This document shows positions 1 through 7,456 of a stretch of DNA of 8,209 bases, in pieces. The DNA is from Mariprofundaceae bacterium (GTDB taxonomy: Bacteria > Pseudomonadota > Zetaproteobacteria > Mariprofundales > Mariprofundaceae): positions 1-8,209 of the forward strand of contig WSZY01000014.1 in NCBI GenBank assembly GCA_013139875.1, read 5' to 3'. Under the pieces are notes generated by a model that saw only the letters and a program-made list of their open reading frames with translations, made no database searches and was not told the DNA's origin. How positions within the stretch are numbered: the first letter of the stretch is position 1; every line of letters begins with the position of its first letter. A program made the translations under genes and the position numbers.

Positions 1-759
1 AAAGATTTTCAGCTTTTTGTCGGTATTGTCCGATCTGTGGCAATGGCAGTGGCCAATGCATATCTGATCAGGAAGATCGAGCACGATGCCCGTAGCAAGG
101 CTCAGTTTGAACGGCTGCTTTCACCCAGCGTGGTAGAGCAGGTGATGAGCGGCAAGATCACCCTTGAGAAGGGCGGAAAACTGCGCGATGTCACGATTCT
201 ATTTGCAGACATTCGGGGTTTTACCTCGATGACCCGCCGTTTCAAGGCAACCCATGTGGTTGCTATGCTTAACCGTTATTTTGAGATGATTGTGGATATT
301 GTTTTCAGCCATGGCGGCACGGTTGATAAGTACATCGGTGATGAGATCATGGTTCTCTTCGGCGCTCCTGTTGAAATGGATCATCCGGCAGACAGGGCAG
401 TAGCCTGCGCGCTGGAGATGCAGTCCGCGCTTGAGAGCTTCAACCTGGACAGGGAGCAACATGGTGATGATGAAATAGAGATCGGTATTGGCATCAACTC
501 GGGAGAGGTGGTTGTTGGTGCCATTGGCTCAAGCCAGACCATGCAATACACCTGTATTGGCGATGCTGTAAATGTTGCATCCCGCCTGACTGATATGGCA
601 AAACCGGGCCAGGTTGTTATCAGTGAGCACACACTTGCCGACCTGACGAGCAAGGCGGAGTATGAGGAGTTGCCACCTGTTCCACTGAAGGGAATCGATG
701 GTGATATAAAGAGCTATCTGATCAGAGAGCTGTTGACGGATACAAAGCCTCCCAAATAG
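1..759 (+). CDS. Class III adenylate/guanylate cyclase, C-terminal part (5' end outside window)
   Basis: The reading frame is open from the first base and ends at TAG 757-759, so the N-terminus is missing. GTG at 37 and ATG at 43 lie inside a continuing sequence and are unlikely true starts. Codons 1-25 resemble the final helix of a GAF domain. A linker (LLSPSVVEQV) of the kind seen in GAF-cyclase proteins leads into the catalytic domain. The metal-binding aspartates are in FADIRGFT (Asp codon 208-210) and in KYIGDE (Asp codon 340-342). The purine-recognition pair appears to be Lys (328-330) and Thr (550-552, in YTCIGD), the pattern of class IIIb cyclases. The transition-state Asn (571-573) and Arg (583-585) are present in NVASR. 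All catalytic residues are therefore intact, and ATP to cAMP is the likelier reaction, although GTP use cannot be excluded. The missing N-terminus is probably a sensory module such as FHA-GAF or GAF. Family assignment is firm; substrate and input signal are inference. Confidence 0.93.
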   Translation, partial: KDFQLFVGIVRSVAMAVANAYLIRKIEHDARSKAQFERLLSPSVVEQVMSGKITLEKGGKLRDVTILFADIRGFTSMTRRFKATHVVAMLNRYFEMIVDIVFSHGGTVDKYIGDEIMVLFGAPVEMDHPADRAVACALEMQSALESFNLDREQHGDDEIEIGIGINSGEVVVGAIGSSQTMQYTCIGDAVNVASRLTDMAKPGQVVISEHTLADLTSKAEYEELPPVPLKGIDGDIKSYLIRELLTDTKPPK

Positions 760-873
760 CCCTTCACCACTCTTTCCATAGCATCGGAAACCGGATTCTC
801 CTGTGATCTAAAGCTGGCTTTTTCAACCGGAATTTGAGACATTTCCTCTGCATAATTTCTTTGGAGGGATCCC

Positions 874-2520
874 ATGTCCGCATTGACGCAGTCTCCGGCC
901 TGGAAAGCACTGTCAGCACACTATGAAAGCATCTCTAAGATTCATATGCGGCAGCTGTTCGATGACGACCCTGAACGTTTTGACAGATTTTCCCTTAGAT
1001 TCAAGGATATTCTGCTCGACTACTCAAAGAACCGTTGTAACAAAGAGACGATGGAGCTTCTGGTTGAGCTTGCCCGCGAGGCTGGCCTGAGGGGAGCTAT
1101 TGATCGCATGTTCAGTGGTGAAAAGATCAATAACACTGAAGGGCGTGCTGTTCTGCACACCGCCCTGAGGAACCGATCCAATCGCCCCGTCATGGTAGAT
1201 GGTGAGGATGTGATGCCGGGTGTGAATGATGTGCTGGCGCGCATGCGTGAATTTACCAACAGGGTTCGTGACGGGCAGTGGCTTGGCTCTACCGGCAAGC
1301 CGATCACCGACATTGTCAATATCGGCATCGGTGGCTCCGACCTTGGCCCGGTCATGGTGTGTGAGGCATTGAAACCTTTCGCACAGGAGGGGCTGAAGGT
1401 TCACTTTGTATCCAATGTCGATGGTACGCAGATTGTAGAAACCTTGAAGGGACTGAGCCGGGAAACAACGCTCTTTGTTATTGTTTCCAAAACCTTTACT
1501 ACACAGGAGACCATTGCCAATGCCAAAACCGCACGTGACTGGTTTCTGACCCGGGGCGGAAGCAAGGTGGCGGTAGCCAAACATTTTGTGGCGGTATCCA
1601 CCAATGCCAGGGCTGTACAGAATTTCGGCATTGATGCTGACCATATGTTTGAGTTCTGGGACTGGGTGGGTGGCCGCTACTCTCTCTGGTGTGCTGTGGG
1701 TCTCTCCATCGCCCTCTATGTCGGTATGGATAACTTTGAGAAGCTGCTTTCGGGTGCACACGATATGGATGAGCATTTCCGCAGTGCACCGTTTGAAGAG
1801 AACATGCCTGTTGTTTTAGGGGTTCTGGGGGTCTGGTATAACAACTTCTTCGGTGCTGATTCACATGCAATTCTTCCTTATGATCAGTATATGCACCGCT
1901 TCCCGGCCTACTTTCAGCAGGGAGACATGGAGAGTAACGGCAAGTGCATCACGCGTGATGGTGAGACGGTTGATTATTCGACCGGACCCATCATCTGGGG
2001 TGAACCCGGCACCAATGGCCAGCACGCTTTTTATCAATTGATTCATCAGGGAACGAAACTGGTTCCAACCGATTTTCTGGCACCGATAGACACCAAAAAT
2101 CCGATCGGGCAGCACCATACACTGCTGCTATCCAACTTCTTTGCGCAGACAGAGGCACTGATGCTGGGGAAAAGTGAGGATGAGGTGCGGGCTGAGCTTG
2201 AAGCCGAAGGGCTGAGCGGTGATGCCCTTGAGACACTGTTGCCACATAAGGTGTTTCCGGGGAACAGACCCTCCAATTCGATCCTGTTTCAGAAGCTGTT
2301 CCCTGAAACTCTGGGTGCACTGGTTGCCATGTATGAGCACAAGATCTATGTGCAGAGTGTGATCTGGAACCTCAACGCTTTTGACCAGTGGGGAGTTGAG
2401 CTCGGTAAACAGCTGGCCCGGAAAATTCTTCCTGAACTGATGCTGGACGATGAAGTGACAAGCCACGACAGCTCAACCAACGGGCTGATCAATGAGTATA
2501 AATCCAGACGAATGGATTAA
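874..2520 (+). CDS. pgi: Glucose-6-phosphate isomerase
   Basis: This cytosolic enzyme interconverts glucose 6-phosphate and fructose 6-phosphate in glycolysis and gluconeogenesis. The 548-residue length matches the long E. coli/eukaryotic-type family (about 550). Sugar-phosphate binding is seen in [11 protein letters not shown] (149-159) and SKTFTT (205-210). Signature 1 is [14 protein letters not shown] (263-276), and signature 2 spans about 495-512 ([11 protein letters not shown] onward). The expected catalytic residues are present: Glu353 in GDMESNGK, His384 in GTNGQHAF and Lys512 in ELGKQ. The start is supported by a strong Shine-Dalgarno GGAGGG at 863-868, just upstream of ATG 874, and by the usual N-terminal length. 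The gene lies 114 nt after the cyclase and 50 nt before the symporter. No credible promoter was found upstream: the CATAAT at 851-856 is too close to the start codon and has no well-spaced -35 box. Nothing in the gene looks damaged. Confidence 0.98.
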   Translation: MSALTQSPAWKALSAHYESISKIHMRQLFDDDPERFDRFSLRFKDILLDYSKNRCNKETMELLVELAREAGLRGAIDRMFSGEKINNTEGRAVLHTALRNRSNRPVMVDGEDVMPGVNDVLARMREFTNRVRDGQWLGSTGKPITDIVNIGIGGSDLGPVMVCEALKPFAQEGLKVHFVSNVDGTQIVETLKGLSRETTLFVIVSKTFTTQETIANAKTARDWFLTRGGSKVAVAKHFVAVSTNARAVQNFGIDADHMFEFWDWVGGRYSLWCAVGLSIALYVGMDNFEKLLSGAHDMDEHFRSAPFEENMPVVLGVLGVWYNNFFGADSHAILPYDQYMHRFPAYFQQGDMESNGKCITRDGETVDYSTGPIIWGEPGTNGQHAFYQLIHQGTKLVPTDFLAPIDTKNPIGQHHTLLLSNFFAQTEALMLGKSEDEVRAELEAEGLSGDALETLLPHKVFPGNRPSNSILFQKLFPETLGALVAMYEHKIYVQSVIWNLNAFDQWGVELGKQLARKILPELMLDDEVTSHDSSTNGLINEYKSRRMD

Positions 2521-2570
2521 CTTCAGTTTTTATCCTTTGGGCAAAGTAAGCCTCTACCGGAGGGTGGTAT

Positions 2571-4082
2571 ATGAAATCCATATTTAAGCTGGCACTGCTG
2601 CTGAGTGCCATGTTTCATGCCTCCTCTGCCTATGCCACTGAAAATGGTGCGGATGAGCTGTTTGGAACTGTTAATGGTTATATGGCACAGGTTCTGTTTT
2701 TTGATGTCATGCCGGGTGAAGGAAACATGCCATTTATTGTGGGCTGGCTGATTGTCGGCGCGGTCTATCTCACTGCTCGTTTTGGGTTTATCAATGTTCG
2801 GATGATGGGGCATGCCTTTGATATCATTCGGGGAAAATATAAATCCCCTGATGACAGAGGTGAGGTTTCACCTTTTCAGGCACTGACCACAGCCCTGTCG
2901 GCTACGGTTGGGCTGGGAAATATCGCTGGCGTTGCCATTGCGATTATTATTGGAGGGCCTGGCGCTATTATCTGGATGGTGATTGCCGGTTTCTTTGGTA
3001 TGACCTCCAAGTTTACCGAAGTGACGCTGGGCCAGATGTATCGAGAGTTTCGTTCTGACGGACACATCATGGGTGGAGCCATGGAGTATCTCTCCAAGGG
3101 GTTTGCCGAAAAAGGCATGGCAGGCACGGGGCGGGTGCTGGCGATTTTGTTTGCTATCCTCTGTATTGGCGGATCGCTGGGTGCTGGCAATGCTTTTCAG
3201 GTATCTCAGGCGTTGGGCGCTGTGCAGCAGCAATTAGGCTTTGCAGATGATATGCGCTGGGTGTTTGGCGTCTGTATGGCAGTTGCCGTAGGTGTAGTGA
3301 TTATTGGTGGTATTCGTCGCATTGCCCATGCTGCGGAGGCCATTGTACCGAGCATGGTGATTATTTATCTCTCTGCCTGCATATGGATTATCCTCTCCAA
3401 TGCATCGTTGATTCCTGAGGCGTTTTCGGTCATCTGGAACGGTGCTTTTTCACTTGAAGCAGGCTTTGGCGCACTGATCGGTGTGATTGTACAGGGCTTT
3501 AAACGTGCAGCCTTTTCAAGTGAAGCCGGTATTGGCTCGGCAGCCATTGCCCACTCTGCCGCATCGGTAAAATATCCTGTACGCCAGGGCTTTGTCGCGC
3601 TCTACGAACCCTTTATTGATACCATTGTAATCTGCACCATGACCGCTCTGGTGATCGTGATTACGGGTGTTTACAGTGCACCTGAGCATGCTGCACTAGT
3701 TGAGGCTAAGCAGGGCGCTGCCTTGACAGCTGCAGCTTTTGGCTCGGTTATTTCATGGTTTCCAATCATTCTCTCCATCTCGGTTGTACTTTTTGCGTAC
3801 AGCACGATGATCTCCTGGTCATATTATGGAGAACGTTGCTGGACATATGTTTTTGGTGAGAAGTTCTCGATGGTTTATCGGGTGATATTTTTGCTATTTA
3901 TTGTTCTTGCATCATTTGTGAGTGCAGGAAACATTCTGGACTTCAGTGATCTTCTGATTCTCTCCATGGCATTTCCAAACTTTATTGCGCTCTATTTGTT
4001 ACAGGGCAAAGTATCTGATGCACTGAAAGAATATATGGCTAAACTTCGCAGTGGTGAACTGGATCGGGAAGTGGGCCGGTAG
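2571..4082 (+). CDS. AGCS-family sodium/alanine-type amino-acid symporter
   Basis: This inner-membrane secondary transporter belongs to the alanine or glycine:cation symporter family, which takes up small neutral amino acids with Na+ (or H+). It is 503 residues long and mostly hydrophobic, with about 10-12 membrane segments. Family motifs seen are GLGNIAG (114-120), GGPGAIIWM (128-136), SEAGIGSAAIAH (317-328), EPFIDT (346-351) and SWSYYGER (415-422). The GGPGAIIWM region departs slightly from the classic GGPGA-FWMW signature, and EPFIDT replaces the more common gVFiDT, which suggests a distinct subfamily. The first 22 residues look like a signal peptide: Lys2 and Lys6, a hydrophobic core, then A-Y-A before Thr23. 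The hydrophilic stretch 23-38 precedes the first transporter helices. A strong GGAGGG at 2559-2564 precedes ATG 2571. Substrate and coupling ion cannot be read from the sequence; alanine/Na+ is the family default. Confidence 0.93.
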   Translation: MKSIFKLALLLSAMFHASSAYATENGADELFGTVNGYMAQVLFFDVMPGEGNMPFIVGWLIVGAVYLTARFGFINVRMMGHAFDIIRGKYKSPDDRGEVSPFQALTTALSATVGLGNIAGVAIAIIIGGPGAIIWMVIAGFFGMTSKFTEVTLGQMYREFRSDGHIMGGAMEYLSKGFAEKGMAGTGRVLAILFAILCIGGSLGAGNAFQVSQALGAVQQQLGFADDMRWVFGVCMAVAVGVVIIGGIRRIAHAAEAIVPSMVIIYLSACIWIILSNASLIPEAFSVIWNGAFSLEAGFGALIGVIVQGFKRAAFSSEAGIGSAAIAHSAASVKYPVRQGFVALYEPFIDTIVICTMTALVIVITGVYSAPEHAALVEAKQGAALTAAAFGSVISWFPIILSISVVLFAYSTMISWSYYGERCWTYVFGEKFSMVYRVIFLLFIVLASFVSAGNILDFSDLLILSMAFPNFIALYLLQGKVSDALKEYMAKLRSGELDREVGR

Positions 4083-4116
4083 CAGCATCGAATGAGACAG
4101 AGGAGAACAACTGCTC

Positions 4117-4368
4117 ATGGCCCTGATAATTACCGATGACTGTATCAACTGTGCAGTATGCGAGCCTGAGTGCCCCAATGAGGCCATCTTTGAAGGTGAG
4201 GAGATTTATGAGATCAATCCCGATCTGTGTACGGAGTGTGTGGGCCATTTTGATGTGCCTCAGTGCCAGCTGGTCTGTCCGGTGGACTGCATCCCCCAGG
4301 ATCCGGAGCGTCCTGAATCCGGGGATCAGTTGATGGAGAGATACAGAGCTTTGACAGGGCAGGCGTAA
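4117..4368 (+). CDS. yfhL: YfhL/Alvin-type ferredoxin with two [4Fe-4S] clusters
   Basis: This is a small (83 aa) soluble electron carrier. Cluster cysteines are C9-x2-C12-x2-C15-x3-C19 and C38-x2-C41-x8-C50-x3-C54, each set paired with a proline-flanked fourth cysteine (ECP, VCP). The long x8 spacing in the second motif, the additional Cys58 (VDCI) and the helical C-terminal tail (about 68-83) are the marks of the Allochromatium vinosum-type ferredoxin and of E. coli YfhL. Known members of this group have two clusters of very different and unusually low reduction potential; that property is inferred here from the family. The start ATG 4117 follows AGAGGAG at 4099-4105 with slightly long spacing. 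The stop is only 3 nt before gmk, which suggests co-translation. Its redox partner is unknown, since no oxidoreductase is encoded in the window. In many proteobacteria this gene sits near coaD or acpS, so the gmk neighbourhood is less usual. Confidence 0.95.
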   Translation: MALIITDDCINCAVCEPECPNEAIFEGEEIYEINPDLCTECVGHFDVPQCQLVCPVDCIPQDPERPESGDQLMERYRALTGQA

Positions 4369-4371
4369 GCG

Positions 4372-4941
4372 ATGAATGCAGCAGAGCGGGGTGAACTGTT
4401 TATTGTTTCCGGGCCATCCGGCAGTGGCAAATCAAGCCTCTGTGATGCACTGCTGAAACAGAGCCCGAACCTCTATCTCTCCATCTCCTGCACGACAAGA
4501 GAGCCGAGGCCCGGTGAAGCCGATGGGCGGGAGTATCACTTTTTAACCAGAGAGCTGTTTGAGGCCGAGCGGGGTGAAGGAGCCTTTCTTGAGTGGGCAG
4601 ATGTACATGGAAACCTCTATGGCACCCGAAAACCTGATGTCGAGGCAGCCCTTGACAGTGGCCTGGATATTCTGCTTGAGATTGACTGGCAGGGCGCTGC
4701 ACAGGTGGCGGAGAAAATAGAGGGTGCTTTCCGCATCTTTATTATGCCTCCAACTCTCGAAGTGTTGAAAGAGAGGCTCATCTTACGAGGACAGGATGAT
4801 GCTTCGACTGTAGAAAAGCGCTTTAAAGCTGCCGAAAGTGAGATGCAACACGCCGGTGAAGCACACTACCAGATTGTGAATGACCGGTTTGAAGATGCGC
4901 TGGAAGAGATCCAGACTATATATGAGAATAATCATTCGTGA
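4372..4941 (+). CDS. gmk: Guanylate kinase
   Basis: This cytosolic kinase catalyses GMP + ATP to GDP + ADP, an essential step in GTP and dGTP supply and in recycling. The P-loop is GPSGSGKSS (14-22, Lys20). The GMP-binding region is SISCTTREPRPGE with Tyr55 (37-55), followed by FLEWADVHGNLYGT (72-85) and EIDWQGA (103-109). The lid contains the RLILRGQDD region (135-143) and Arg150, and the adenine-side loop IVND is at 168-171. At 189 residues it is about 18 shorter than E. coli Gmk (207); the missing part is the C-terminal tail beyond the conserved core, so activity is expected. ATG 4372 begins 3 nt after the ferredoxin stop with only a weak AGGGCAGG (4356-4363) upstream, consistent with translational coupling. 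The TGA stop lies inside the left arm of an inverted repeat. Confidence 0.98.
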   Translation: MNAAERGELFIVSGPSGSGKSSLCDALLKQSPNLYLSISCTTREPRPGEADGREYHFLTRELFEAERGEGAFLEWADVHGNLYGTRKPDVEAALDSGLDILLEIDWQGAAQVAEKIEGAFRIFIMPPTLEVLKERLILRGQDDASTVEKRFKAAESEMQHAGEAHYQIVNDRFEDALEEIQTIYENNHS

Positions 4942-4973
4942 CTTTTAAATCATGCTTGATATGCTCGTCACGA
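4936..4973. repeat. Inverted repeat between gmk and rpoZ, possible RNA hairpin
   Basis: TCGTGAC at 4936-4942 is perfectly complementary to GTCACGA at 4967-4973, with a 24-nt loop. The loop itself can form a small ATCA/TGAT stem (4949-4952 with 4957-4960). The left arm contains the TGA stop of gmk, and the right arm ends 5 nt before the GGAGGT Shine-Dalgarno of rpoZ (4979-4984). There is no T-run after the right arm, so it does not look like an intrinsic terminator. It could be an mRNA structure that sets the gmk/rpoZ ratio or a protein-binding dyad, or it may be chance. Confidence 0.35.
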
Positions 4974-4993
4974 TTCTTGGAGGTAAATAACCC

Positions 4994-5251
4994 ATGGCAC
5001 GAGTAACTATAGAAGATTGCATTCGGCACTATCCCAACCGTTTTGAGATGGTCGTTCTCTCCTCAAAGCGTGCCCGCCAGCTGCTGAATGGCATGCCTCC
5101 GCTGATTGAGAATGAAGAGGGCGACAAGCCGCCTGTTCAGGCTCTGAGAGAGATGGGTGAAGGCCACATCACGTGGGAGACTGTGTTTACGATGGATGAG
5201 CAGGAGCGTCTGCGTCTGGAAGCTGCCACATTTGAAGATGAGGTCGAGTAA
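4994..5251 (+). CDS. rpoZ: RNA polymerase omega subunit
   Basis: Omega helps fold and hold the beta' subunit of RNA polymerase and forms part of ppGpp binding site 1 in proteobacteria. The 85-residue protein aligns without gaps with E. coli omega (91 aa) over the first 57 residues: MARVTIEDC at the start, NRFEMVVLSSKRARQL (15-30) in the core, and ALREMGEG (50-57). The N-terminal MAR motif and Arg52, both of which contact ppGpp in the E. coli complex, are conserved. The acidic C-terminal tail (about 69-85) is variable in the family. ATG 4994 is preceded by a good GGAGGT at 4979-4984 with 9-nt spacing. It lies between gmk and spoT, the classic arrangement, with gaps of 52 and 45 nt. Confidence 0.97.
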   Translation: MARVTIEDCIRHYPNRFEMVVLSSKRARQLLNGMPPLIENEEGDKPPVQALREMGEGHITWETVFTMDEQERLRLEAATFEDEVE

Positions 5252-5296
5252 AACTCAACCTCTCTTTTCCGGCTCTGGGATTGAATCCGATCTTTC

Positions 5297-7456
5297 ATGA
5301 GCCGCATCTTTGAAATTACCGAAAAAGTACAGGCGTATTCACCGAAGGCTGACATAGATCTGATTAATCGCGCCTATGTCTTTGCCGCCCAGGCTCATAA
5401 AGACCAGCGGCGGAGCTCAGGTGATCTCTACATGACCCACCCTCTGGCTGTGGCGAATATTCTGGCCAGTCTGAATCTGGATGTGGATAGCATTGTCACC
5501 GCACTTCTCCACGATACCGTTGAAGATACCCATGTCACACTGGATGATGTGCGGGTTCGTTTTGGTGATGAGGTGGCACGACTGGTTGATGGCGTGACCA
5601 AGATCGGGCAGATCCATTTCCACTCATCAGAGCATAAGCAGGCTGAAAATTTCCGTAAGATGATTCTTGCCACGGCACAGGATCTTCGCGTCCTGCTGAT
5701 CAAGCTGGCCGATCGCCTGCACAACATGCGAACACTCGGTTTTATGCGGGAGAAGAAGCGCAGGCAGATATCGGAAGAGACGATGGAGCTTTATGCACCG
5801 CTTGCCCACCGTCTTGGTATTCACTGGGTCAAGCAGGAGATGGAAGATCTGGCTTTTTCACATCTGGAGAGTGCCTCCTATAAAGAGCTTCTGGGGTTGA
5901 TGAAGGGGAAGCTGGAGTTCCTGCATCGGACGCGTGAAAATCTGGAGGGACTGCTGCAGGAGGCGCTGGATCGCCAGGGAATTGAGGCTGAGGTCTATGG
6001 TCGCATGAAGCACCTCTACAGCATCCATGATAAAATGAAGCGTAAACATGTAGATTTTAATGAGATTTATGATCTGATTGCTTTCCGGATCATTGTTGAG
6101 GATACACCCGCCTGTTACCACACGCTGGGTGTGATTCACAGCCTCTACCGTCCTGTTCCGGGGCGTTTTAAGGATTATATCGCCCTGCCAAAACCGAACG
6201 GCTATCAATCACTGCACACCTCGGTGATCGGGCCGGATAACCACCGTATTGAGATTCAGATACGAACGGCATCCATGCATAGCTATGCCGAGGATGGTGT
6301 GGCAGCCCACTGGCTCTATAAGGATGGGCGTGCGAATGAAGAGGATCATAAACACTTCCAGTGGTTGAAACAGCTTACTGAGCTGCTACAGCAGACAGAG
6401 AATCCCGGAGAGTTCATGGAGAGTGCACGGCTGGATCTCTTTGTACAGGAGGTCTATGTGTTCAGCCGGGATGGCGATATTTATGCGCTGCCACGCGGTG
6501 CAAGGCCGCTCGATTTTGCCTATGCGGTTCATACTGATGTAGGACACCACTGTATGGGTGTCCGGATCAATGGCGAGATAGCAGACTTTAAGGCCCGTAT
6601 CAGGAATGGTGACCAGATTGAGGTGTTGACCAATCCCGACCAGACACCCAGCCGCCAGTGGCTTCAGTATGTGAAGACACCCAGGGCAAGACAGGCGATC
6701 CGGCAGTGGTTCAGGCGGCAGGAGCGGGATGACAGTATCAGGATCGGCGAGAGAATTCTGAAGAACTCCTTTGGCAAGGGTGATCTGGAGGAGTCAGTCA
6801 TTGAGTCACTGCAGTGCAGCAGCATGGGTGAGTTAAAAGAGAAACTCGGGCGTGGCGATCTTCCGCTTGATACGCTTCTCGGAGCCATCGATAAGGATTC
6901 AACGCGTCCTCTGCAACTGAAAGGGATGGGCCGGTCACTGATGAGTGCTGCAGCATGTTGCCATCCGATTCCCGGAGACCCTGTACTGGGCTATATAGAG
7001 TCAGGTAAAGGGATGATCATTCACCATCGTAACTGCCTTAATATTCCGAGAAATGCAAAAAATCACTGGATTGAAGTTAATTGGGGTTCGGAGAAGGGGC
7101 GCCTCTACCCGACTGGTATTGAGATACGCAACCACAATCAGCGTGGCATGCTGGCCAACATCTCGGCAATCATTGCAGAGGCTCAGGCAAATATTGAGGA
7201 TCTGAAGATCGAGCAGCGTGGTGGCTCCATCGCCAGCCTGAAAATTCTGGTTGAGGTTGAAGACCGGGATCATCTGGCGAAGGTGCTGCGTAACATTAAA
7301 GCTCTGGATGGTGTGGTCACTGTGAGCCGGCGTAACCAGGTAGGGCTGGGTCAGGAGATTCATGCAAGAGGTATTGGTGCTGCAATTAAAGGCATGGTCT
7401 CTTTGGGTAAACGCAGCCTCTTTAAGTCACAGTCCGGATCAAAAAAGGAAGAGTAA
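5297..7456 (+). CDS. spoT: Bifunctional (p)ppGpp synthetase/hydrolase (Rel/SpoT family)
   Basis: This cytosolic stringent-response enzyme makes (p)ppGpp from ATP and GDP/GTP and hydrolyses it back. Domains in order: HD hydrolase (about 25-180) with His48, His72-Asp73 and Glu76-Asp77; synthetase (about 232-340) with GRMKHLYSI (235-243), Asp259 in YDL, RFKD (290-293) and Glu319 in EIQIRT; TGS (about 378-440); a helical region; a CC/zinc-finger-like region with Cys554, Cys555, His577 and Cys580; and ACT (about 603-680). The intact HD residues and the RxKD (not ExDD) motif indicate a protein with hydrolase activity and probably both activities. After the ACT domain there are about 38 extra residues (682-719), rich in Gly, Lys and Arg, that E. 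coli SpoT (702 aa) lacks. The start is set by an in-frame TGA at 5282-5284 and by gap-free N-terminal alignment with E. coli SpoT through His72. No proper Shine-Dalgarno is visible. The stop codon TAA abuts the ridA ATG. Confidence 0.97.
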   Translation: MSRIFEITEKVQAYSPKADIDLINRAYVFAAQAHKDQRRSSGDLYMTHPLAVANILASLNLDVDSIVTALLHDTVEDTHVTLDDVRVRFGDEVARLVDGVTKIGQIHFHSSEHKQAENFRKMILATAQDLRVLLIKLADRLHNMRTLGFMREKKRRQISEETMELYAPLAHRLGIHWVKQEMEDLAFSHLESASYKELLGLMKGKLEFLHRTRENLEGLLQEALDRQGIEAEVYGRMKHLYSIHDKMKRKHVDFNEIYDLIAFRIIVEDTPACYHTLGVIHSLYRPVPGRFKDYIALPKPNGYQSLHTSVIGPDNHRIEIQIRTASMHSYAEDGVAAHWLYKDGRANEEDHKHFQWLKQLTELLQQTENPGEFMESARLDLFVQEVYVFSRDGDIYALPRGARPLDFAYAVHTDVGHHCMGVRINGEIADFKARIRNGDQIEVLTNPDQTPSRQWLQYVKTPRARQAIRQWFRRQERDDSIRIGERILKNSFGKGDLEESVIESLQCSSMGELKEKLGRGDLPLDTLLGAIDKDSTRPLQLKGMGRSLMSAAACCHPIPGDPVLGYIESGKGMIIHHRNCLNIPRNAKNHWIEVNWGSEKGRLYPTGIEIRNHNQRGMLANISAIIAEAQANIEDLKIEQRGGSIASLKILVEVEDRDHLAKVLRNIKALDGVVTVSRRNQVGLGQEIHARGIGAAIKGMVSLGKRSLFKSQSGSKKEE

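Noticed and set aside
802..817. CRP-like half-site TGTGATCTAAA upstream of pgi, next to a cyclase gene
   Set aside because: The left half matches the CRP consensus, but the right half (GCTGG in place of TCACA) has only one matching base, and no promoter could be placed beside it.
789..831. Direct repeat AACCGGA (789-795 and 825-831) in the cyclase-pgi gap
   Set aside because: Seven bases repeated once within 114 nt is easily chance, and the spacing gives no clear operator logic.
834..856. Possible promoter TTGAGA...CATAAT before pgi
   Set aside because: The spacing between the boxes is only 11 nt, and the -10 box would put the transcript start at the Shine-Dalgarno sequence.
1024..1776. Long minus-strand open frame (250 codons) opposite pgi
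   Set aside because: It lies wholly within the well-supported pgi gene and its translation shows no recognisable domain; it is a shadow of codon bias.
2551..2563. CCTC/GAGG pairing that could hide the symporter's ribosome-binding site
   Set aside because: A 4-bp stem with a 5-nt loop is too weak to claim without conservation.
4822..4941. Possible frameshift at the gmk 3' end, because the protein is about 18 residues shorter than E. coli Gmk
   Set aside because: All conserved motifs through IVND and the final helix are present in frame. Only the variable C-terminal tail is missing, so natural length variation is more likely.
5278..5288. Short dyad GGATT-G-AATCC upstream of spoT
   Set aside because: Five-base arms with a single-base centre cannot form a good RNA hairpin and may occur by chance; no second copy was seen in the window.
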